38,959 bases of DNA, taken from positions 1-38,959 of the forward strand of contig CALGJU010000127.1 in assembly GCA_937928685.1 (NCBI GenBank), written 5' to 3'. A model generated the notes under the pieces. That model was given only the letters and a program-made list of their open reading frames with translations, had not been told where the DNA came from and ran no database searches. Shown in pieces: positions 30,446 through 38,959 of the stretch. Position numbers and translations under genes: made by a program. Position 1 is the first letter of the stretch, and each line of letters opens with the position of its first letter. Origin of the DNA: an uncultured Granulosicoccaceae bacterium (lineage in GTDB: Bacteria; Pseudomonadota; Gammaproteobacteria; Granulosicoccales; Granulosicoccaceae).

Positions 30446-31546
30446 ATGAAATTCGCAATTTCCAAACTCGAATTGTTCACTCCACTGCAACAAGTTGTAG
30501 GTGTAGTAGAACGAAAACAAACCCACGAAGTGATGAACAATCTTTTGTTTGTTGCCACAGAAGATAGTCTGCAAATCACCGGTACAGACAACGAAGTGGA
30601 ACTTAAAACCACAATCCCGCTAATTGTCACGGAACCTGGTCGATCAACCATCCCGGCACGCAAGTTATTTGATATCTGTCGTTCACTTGATGACAACGCC
30701 AGGCTCGATTTTGAAGTCGATACAGAAAAAGCCAAAGTTAAAACAGGGAAAAGCCGATTTACCTTAGCTACCCTGCCCGTTGATGAATTTCCGTTAGTAG
30801 ATGAGCTTATTGACGCCACAGCAATATCGCTTCCACAGAAACAACTCGATCTAGCAATCAAACGCACTTCGTTCGCAATGGCACAGCAAGATGTTCGTTA
30901 TTATCTGAACGGATTGTTGTTGCAAATAGGTGAAAATGAATTGTGTTGCGTGAGCACAGACGGACACAGGCTGGCACTGCACAGAACTGCAGTCGACATT
31001 AATGTGACGGAAGCGATTTCAGCCATTATTCCGAGAAAGGCAATAAGCGAGCTATCCCGTTTAATGGATGACACAGATACAGATATCACCTTGAACCTGA
31101 CCGGTAATCACCTGCAGGTTAAACTTGGTGCGCTTCAGCTAACCACAAAGCTTATTGATGGCAAGTTCCCTGACTATGAAAAAGTTATTCCATTAGCAAG
31201 TACCAACATAGCCATAGTTGATAGAGATCTGTTAAAACAGGCATTAAGGCGCAGTGCCATCCTCGCAAATGAGACTTACAAGGGCGTGCGTTTGACTCTT
31301 GCTAAAGATCAGTTAGGTATTCAGACCAATAATCCTAAGCATGAAGAAGCGGAAGATGAATTGCAGATAGACTATGACGGAGAACCTATAGAAATAGGCT
31401 TTAACGTCGTTTACCTGTTAGACGTGCTGAATGCGATTGATTCTGAAACTGCAGAACTTAACGTTAGTGATAACACCAGTAGCATGGTGATTCATCCGAG
31501 TGATGATAAACAGAGCACATACGTAGTTATGCCAATGAGGCTCTAG
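30446..31546 (+). CDS. dnaN: DNA polymerase III beta subunit (sliding clamp)
   Basis: MKFAISKLELFTPLQQVVGVVERKQTHEVMNNLLFVA...C-terminal VVMPMRL; between dnaA and recF. Confidence 0.97.
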   Translation: MKFAISKLELFTPLQQVVGVVERKQTHEVMNNLLFVATEDSLQITGTDNEVELKTTIPLIVTEPGRSTIPARKLFDICRSLDDNARLDFEVDTEKAKVKTGKSRFTLATLPVDEFPLVDELIDATAISLPQKQLDLAIKRTSFAMAQQDVRYYLNGLLLQIGENELCCVSTDGHRLALHRTAVDINVTEAISAIIPRKAISELSRLMDDTDTDITLNLTGNHLQVKLGALQLTTKLIDGKFPDYEKVIPLASTNIAIVDRDLLKQALRRSAILANETYKGVRLTLAKDQLGIQTNNPKHEEAEDELQIDYDGEPIEIGFNVVYLLDVLNAIDSETAELNVSDNTSSMVIHPSDDKQSTYVVMPMRL

Positions 31547-31600
31547 TAGAAACTACCTATTTAAAGCCATGTACACCTCTACAACGAACTCCATTTTTTC

Positions 31601-32683
31601 ATGCATCTGACCCGCCTAGATGTTATGGGGGTTCGAAATCTAGCTTCTGTTCATATTGAACCAGGTGAAGGTATCAACTACTTTTATGGCGAAAATGGAG
31701 CTGGTAAAACCAGCCTATTAGAAGCTATATCATTATTGTCAGTAGGACGAAGCTTTCGTTCCGGAAAAATCACCACAATAATATCCGAAGATAATAACGA
31801 ACTGACCGTGAGTGGATCTGTTTCTGATCGTTTACGGGAAACCAGCAGTTCTGTTGGAATTAGCCGTGGAAAGGACTCAACAATTGCGCGAATTGATGGA
31901 CAAAATATTAATCGTTTGTCTGCGCTGGCCGTTGCTGTACCTAGTGTAGCGATCTCTGCAAAGAATCATGAGCTGGTTGAGGGAGGTCCTGGAGAGAGGA
32001 GAAATTTTCTCGATTGGATACTGTTTCACGTGGAGCACACTTTTGTACATTTATCGAAACGTTACAAAACTGCACTATCCCAAAGGAATGCTGCACTTCG
32101 TTCTAATGCTTCGGACGAATTGGTTTCATTGTGGAATGTGGAACTTTCGGAATCAGGTGAATCGATAGCACAATGCAGAAGATTGGTTTGCGATCAGGTC
32201 CAACAACGATTGGCAAAATTTGCAGAACAGATGGACAACAAAGCCATCTTGCCCCAGTTGCAGTATCGCCAAGGTTGGGCCGAAGGAAATTCACTGAACG
32301 AGACTCTCGAAAGATCATTAGATAACTGTCGCCGATTAGGTACCACATCAACGGGACCTCATAGAGCTGACATCAAATTGAAAGTTGGCAGCAACGAAGC
32401 TCGATATGTTCATTCACGCGGGCAGCAAAAACTGTTGGCAGTTTTGTTGAAACTTGTTCAAGTGGATTTGTACACAGAACATCATCAACAGGCACCCATT
32501 TTATTGTTTGATGATCTACCGTCAGAACTTGATGAGAATGCACGTGACTTCGTGTTTTCGTACCTGGAGACATGTTCCGTACAAGTGTTTTTGACCGGTG
32601 TAGAAGATATTTCAAAAACGATACAAGGTGTAAATAAAACGTTTCACGTGAAACAAGGCAAATTCGAAAACGTGGTATACTAA
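31601..32683 (+). CDS. recF: DNA replication and repair protein RecF
   Basis: YFYGENGAGKTSLLEAISLLSVGRSFRSG, GPGERRNFLDWILFHVE, SRGQQKLLAVLLKLVQ, ILLFDDLPSELDENAR. Confidence 0.96.
   Translation: MHLTRLDVMGVRNLASVHIEPGEGINYFYGENGAGKTSLLEAISLLSVGRSFRSGKITTIISEDNNELTVSGSVSDRLRETSSSVGISRGKDSTIARIDGQNINRLSALAVAVPSVAISAKNHELVEGGPGERRNFLDWILFHVEHTFVHLSKRYKTALSQRNAALRSNASDELVSLWNVELSESGESIAQCRRLVCDQVQQRLAKFAEQMDNKAILPQLQYRQGWAEGNSLNETLERSLDNCRRLGTTSTGPHRADIKLKVGSNEARYVHSRGQQKLLAVLLKLVQVDLYTEHHQQAPILLFDDLPSELDENARDFVFSYLETCSVQVFLTGVEDISKTIQGVNKTFHVKQGKFENVVY
32022..32037. promoter_or_regulatory. parS: parS-like site (degenerate) inside recF
   Basis: TGTTTCACGTGGAGCA versus TGTTNCACGTGNAACA: one deviation. 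Confidence 0.5.
32640..32655. promoter_or_regulatory. parS: parS-like site at the 3' end of recF
   Basis: CGTTTCACGTGAAACA: 15/16 match to TGTTTCACGTGAAACA, containing the perfect 14-bp palindrome GTTTCACGTGAAAC. Confidence 0.8.
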
Positions 32684-32711
32684 AGAGCTGCCCAGCCTAT
32701 CGCTGAAATAG

Positions 32712-35159
<2,448 letters not shown>

Positions 35160-35358
35160 AGCTGACAAGTAAAAACAGAGCAAATTAAAGCCCCTGTCGT
35201 CTATCGCTCGCTTTGTTAGAAAGCGAGTACCAGGCTTAATACGTCGACAATTTAATTGAAGTGCTGAGGCTACCGGCCGACGCCAGCGTCACACCCCATT
35301 TGTCTTTTACGTTGCGGTGTTATTGGCACCGCTGACTAACACAGCGAGCGGATGCGTT

Positions 35359-37386
35359 ATGCATGGATTTCTGGATCTACCCGAATTTTCAAAAATTGAT
35401 CTAAACAAGGTAGAAGCTCAGCTTGATGAGCTTCTGGCCACCAGCGATAAAAAAATAGCGGAGCTGTCTGAGTTATCAAATCCTGATTGGGACAATTTTG
35501 TCTTTGAGCTCGATCAGGCAGTTGACGCGGTACAGCGATTTTACTCGCCAGTTCGGCATTTAAATTCAGTGGCGAGCAGTGATGAAATTCGTGAGGTGCA
35601 CAACGCCTGTCTGCCGAAGCTAACTGCGTGGTACACAGAGTTAGGTCAAAACAAAGCGCTTTACGAGCGAGTGCAAAAAATCGCTCAGGGTGAAGGGTTT
35701 GTGTCTCTTGACCAGGGACAGCGAAAAAGTATTGATGATCAACTGTTGAGCTTTAAATTAGGTGGCGTGGCACTGGAAGGAAAAGAACGGCAACGTTTTA
35801 AAGAGATCGCCGCCGAGCTCAGCAAATTAAGTACACGCTTTAACGAAAATGTACTGGATTCCGGCAATGCCTGGCGGATGAACTTTACTGATGCTGAAGC
35901 GCTGGCCGGATTTCCACAAAATTCTCTGGATCTAGCCCGGCAGTGTGCAGAAGAGAAGGGTGAAGAAGGCTATAGCCTGACGCTCGATTATCCCAACTAT
36001 CACGCTGTGATGACGTTTGCTGAAGATCGTGAGCTGCGAAAAACCATGTATTTTGCCTGGTCTACGCGGGCTACCGGTGGCGCTGATAAAGACTGGGATA
36101 ACTCAAAAATAATTGAACGCACCATCGCGCTGCGTACGGAAAAGTCTGTATTACTAGGGTTTGATAACTATGCAGATTATTCTATTGCCAGCAAAATGGT
36201 AGAGAGTCCGAAGCAGGTGCTCGACTTTCTCAATGATCTGGCCATGCGGGCAAAACCCTCAGCACAGAAAGACTATGATGCGATGCAAAACTTTGCCAGC
36301 ACTGAAGCGGCCACCAAAGTAGATGAACTGCAACCGTGGGATATTGCCTACTACGCTAATCAGTTAAAGAAGAAGCTATACGACTTTTCTGAACAAGATC
36401 TAAAGCCTTATTTTCCTGCAAGTATTGCGGTCCCCGGAATGTTTGAGGTCACTGGCAGATTGTTCGGTATCGAAATCGATAGAGTTGATGATGCTGATGT
36501 ATGGCATGAAGATGTCGCGCTTTATCAGATTAAAGACAAAGACAGTGGCGAGCTGCGTGGCGCATTTTATATGGACAATTACGCCCGCAATGGAAAAAGG
36601 GCAGGTGCCTGGATGGACGTCTGTGTCGGGCGAATGCGTAAAGCCCGCGGCATACAATTGCCGGTCGCCTACCTTACTTGCAATCTGACACCGCCGGTTG
36701 GTGATAAGCCGGCGTTGCTGACGCACAATGAACTGACCACTTTGTTCCACGAGTTTGGTCATGGTTTGCACCACATGCTAACCCGTGTAGAGCACGCATC
36801 GGTTGCTGGTATCAGTGGAGTGGAATGGGATGCGGTTGAGCTGCCGAGTCAGTTTCTTGAAAATTGGTGTTGGGAGCGTGAGTCTATTGATCTGGTCAGT
36901 GGCCATTTTGAAACCGGTGAAAAACTTCCACAATCACTTTTAGAAAAGGCAAAGGCTGCAAAGAATTTTCAATCAGGGATGATGACCGTCAGACAGCTGG
37001 AGTTTGGATTGTTTGATATGCACACCCATTTACGTACTGATTCACCAGATGCAGAAGCAATACAAGGCATCCTTGATTCGGTTCGATCTGATGTCGCGAT
37101 TTATGACATACCCGATGAAGTGAAATTCCAAAATAGTTTTTCTCACGTATTTGCCGGTGGTTACGCCGCTGGATACTTCAGCTACAAGTGGGCCGAAGTG
37201 TTGTCCTCTGATGCGTTTTCAAAGTTTGAAGAAGAGGGTATCTTCAATCAGCAGACCGGCCGCCATTTTATGCAATCTATTCTTGAGAAAGGCGGCACTG
37301 AAAAAGCCCTTGATCTGTTTATCAGCTTTCGTGGTCGAGAGCCTAAGATTGATGCCTTGCTGCGCCACACCGGCTTAGCAGCATAG
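35359..37386 (+). CDS. prlC: Oligopeptidase A (M3 family metallopeptidase)
   Basis: HEFGHGLHHMLTRVEHASVAGISGVEWDAVELPSQFLENW. ORF track start 35317; MHGFLDLPEFSKI at 35359 fits the family N-terminus. Confidence 0.93.
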   Translation: MHGFLDLPEFSKIDLNKVEAQLDELLATSDKKIAELSELSNPDWDNFVFELDQAVDAVQRFYSPVRHLNSVASSDEIREVHNACLPKLTAWYTELGQNKALYERVQKIAQGEGFVSLDQGQRKSIDDQLLSFKLGGVALEGKERQRFKEIAAELSKLSTRFNENVLDSGNAWRMNFTDAEALAGFPQNSLDLARQCAEEKGEEGYSLTLDYPNYHAVMTFAEDRELRKTMYFAWSTRATGGADKDWDNSKIIERTIALRTEKSVLLGFDNYADYSIASKMVESPKQVLDFLNDLAMRAKPSAQKDYDAMQNFASTEAATKVDELQPWDIAYYANQLKKKLYDFSEQDLKPYFPASIAVPGMFEVTGRLFGIEIDRVDDADVWHEDVALYQIKDKDSGELRGAFYMDNYARNGKRAGAWMDVCVGRMRKARGIQLPVAYLTCNLTPPVGDKPALLTHNELTTLFHEFGHGLHHMLTRVEHASVAGISGVEWDAVELPSQFLENWCWERESIDLVSGHFETGEKLPQSLLEKAKAAKNFQSGMMTVRQLEFGLFDMHTHLRTDSPDAEAIQGILDSVRSDVAIYDIPDEVKFQNSFSHVFAGGYAAGYFSYKWAEVLSSDAFSKFEEEGIFNQQTGRHFMQSILEKGGTEKALDLFISFRGREPKIDALLRHTGLAA

Positions 37387-37441
37387 ATAGCACTGATAAA
37401 ACAGAGCCGAACCAACACGATAACCAGAGACAGAACAGCAT

Positions 37442-38905
37442 TTGAAATATCGTGACCTGAGGGAATTCATACAAAGCCTTGAGCAGAGGGGCGAGCTTAA
37501 GCGGGTGAGCCAGGCCGTCGATCCGCACCTTGAAATGACCGAGATAAGTGATCGCGTACTGCGTGCTGAAGGCCCGGCACTGTTGTTTGAAAACCCTGTC
37601 GGCAGCGATATTCCGGCGCTGTGTAATCTGTTTGGTACCCCCGCACGGGTGGCTTATGGCATGGGTGAAGATGATGTCACCGCACTGCGAGAGGTCGGTA
37701 AGTTACTCGCGTTTCTTAAAGAGCCAGACCCGCCCAAGGGTATTAAAGACGCATGGAACTCGTTGCCGATCTTCAAAAAAGTACTCGATATGGCACCTAA
37801 AACGGTATCTAACGCGCCTTGTCAGCAGCGGATTCTACAGGGCGACGAAGTGGATTTGTCACGCTATCCGATTCAGCACTGCTGGCCCGGCGATGCCGGG
37901 CCACTCATCACCTGGGGTTTGGTGGTGACCAAGGGGCCGAATAAGAAACGCCAGAATATGGGCATCTATCGCCAGCAGGTAATTGGCCGCAACCGGGTCA
38001 TCATGCGGTGGTTATCGCATCGTGGCGGTGCGCTGGATTTACTGGAGTGGCAGCAGAAGTACCCTGATGAGCCTTTTCCCGTCTCTGTGGTGTTGGGCTG
38101 TGATCCTGCAACCATTCTGGCGGCTGTTACCCCGATTCCAGATACGTTGTCCGAGCATGCATTTGCGGGGTTGCTGCGTGGCAGTCGAACTGAATTGGTT
38201 AAATGTAAAACCAATGATCTGATGGTGCCTGCCAGTGCCGAGATCGTTCTGGAGGGCACCATTTCACCCGCTGATGTAGCAGATGAAGGCCCGTTTGGTG
38301 ATCACACTGGTTACTACAACGAGGTGGATAGCTTTCCGTGCTTTGCGATCAATACCATCACTGAGCGTGAATCACCGATTTACCACACCACTTATACTGG
38401 TCGTCCACCCGACGAACCCGCTGTGCTGGGTGTGGCATTAAACGAAGTCTTCGTACCGATACTGCAAAAGCAGTTTCCGGAGATCGTCGATTTTTACCTG
38501 CCTCCGGAAGGGTGTTCTTACCGCGTGGCAGTGGTCACTATGAAGAAGCAATATCCAGGTCATGCCAAACGGGTGATGATGGGGGTATGGTCTTTTTTAC
38601 GCCAGTTTATGTACACCAAAATGGTCATTGTTGCCGACGACGATATCAATGCACGTGATTGGAAGGATGTGATTTGGGCGATGACGACCAGAATGGATCC
38701 GGCGCGGGATTGCACCGTGATTGAAAATACCCCTATCGACTATCTGGATTTTGCATCGCCGGTCTCGGGGCTTGGTTCAAAGATCGGTTTTGATGCCACC
38801 AACAAATGGCCTGGTGAGACCCAGAGAGAGTGGGGCGAACCTATTGTGATGTCAGACAGTACAAAAAAGCGTGTCGATGAAATATGGGATTCGCTTGGTA
38901 TTTAG
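37442..38905 (+). CDS. ubiD: UbiD family decarboxylase, 3-octaprenyl-4-hydroxybenzoate decarboxylase (TTG start)
   Basis: [80 protein letters not shown]. Confidence 0.95.
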   Translation: MKYRDLREFIQSLEQRGELKRVSQAVDPHLEMTEISDRVLRAEGPALLFENPVGSDIPALCNLFGTPARVAYGMGEDDVTALREVGKLLAFLKEPDPPKGIKDAWNSLPIFKKVLDMAPKTVSNAPCQQRILQGDEVDLSRYPIQHCWPGDAGPLITWGLVVTKGPNKKRQNMGIYRQQVIGRNRVIMRWLSHRGGALDLLEWQQKYPDEPFPVSVVLGCDPATILAAVTPIPDTLSEHAFAGLLRGSRTELVKCKTNDLMVPASAEIVLEGTISPADVADEGPFGDHTGYYNEVDSFPCFAINTITERESPIYHTTYTGRPPDEPAVLGVALNEVFVPILQKQFPEIVDFYLPPEGCSYRVAVVTMKKQYPGHAKRVMMGVWSFLRQFMYTKMVIVADDDINARDWKDVIWAMTTRMDPARDCTVIENTPIDYLDFASPVSGLGSKIGFDATNKWPGETQREWGEPIVMSDSTKKRVDEIWDSLGI

Positions 38906-38959
38906 TGCACTGCATCCTTCCAACTCTGATGCTGATAAAAGTGGTAGTCGTGTATCGGC

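Noticed and set aside
30352-30867. 171-aa antisense ORF over dnaN and the oriC region
   Set aside because: Ser-rich reverse-frame translation of dnaN; no independent coding evidence.
36400-36774. 124-aa antisense ORF within prlC
   Set aside because: Lies entirely opposite a strongly conserved gene; treated as spurious.

Overview
This window is ordinary chromosomal core DNA from a gammaproteobacterium and spans the replication-origin region. I could not assign a genus. In order it holds: rpmE; a PolA-like 5'-3' exonuclease; an RluE-type pseudouridine synthase; a repeat-rich peptidoglycan-binding lipoprotein; a secreted zinc metalloprotease; ispB; rpmA; obgE; proB; rpsT; murJ; ribF; ileS; lspA; ispH; an HDOD protein; a group of envelope/lipid genes (LEA-like lipoprotein, PmtA-like methyltransferase, PH-like membrane protein, AmpG-like permease); an ExoIII homolog; a DUF4124 protein; the mnmE-yidC-yidD-rnpA-rpmH block; dnaA; a putative oriC; dnaN; recF; gyrB; oligopeptidase A; and ubiD. 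I saw no mobile element, CRISPR array, tRNA or rRNA. Nothing here clearly amounts to a previously undescribed multi-gene system. The observations most worth checking are: two parS-like sites inside recF; no rplU between ispB and rpmA, with a 21-bp tandem duplication just upstream of rpmA; a lipoprotein with about 8 degenerate ~24-aa repeats plus a peptidoglycan-binding domain; a GlyGly-CTERM-like tail on the metalloprotease; and an uncharacterised PH-like membrane protein next to a phospholipid-methyltransferase-like gene.
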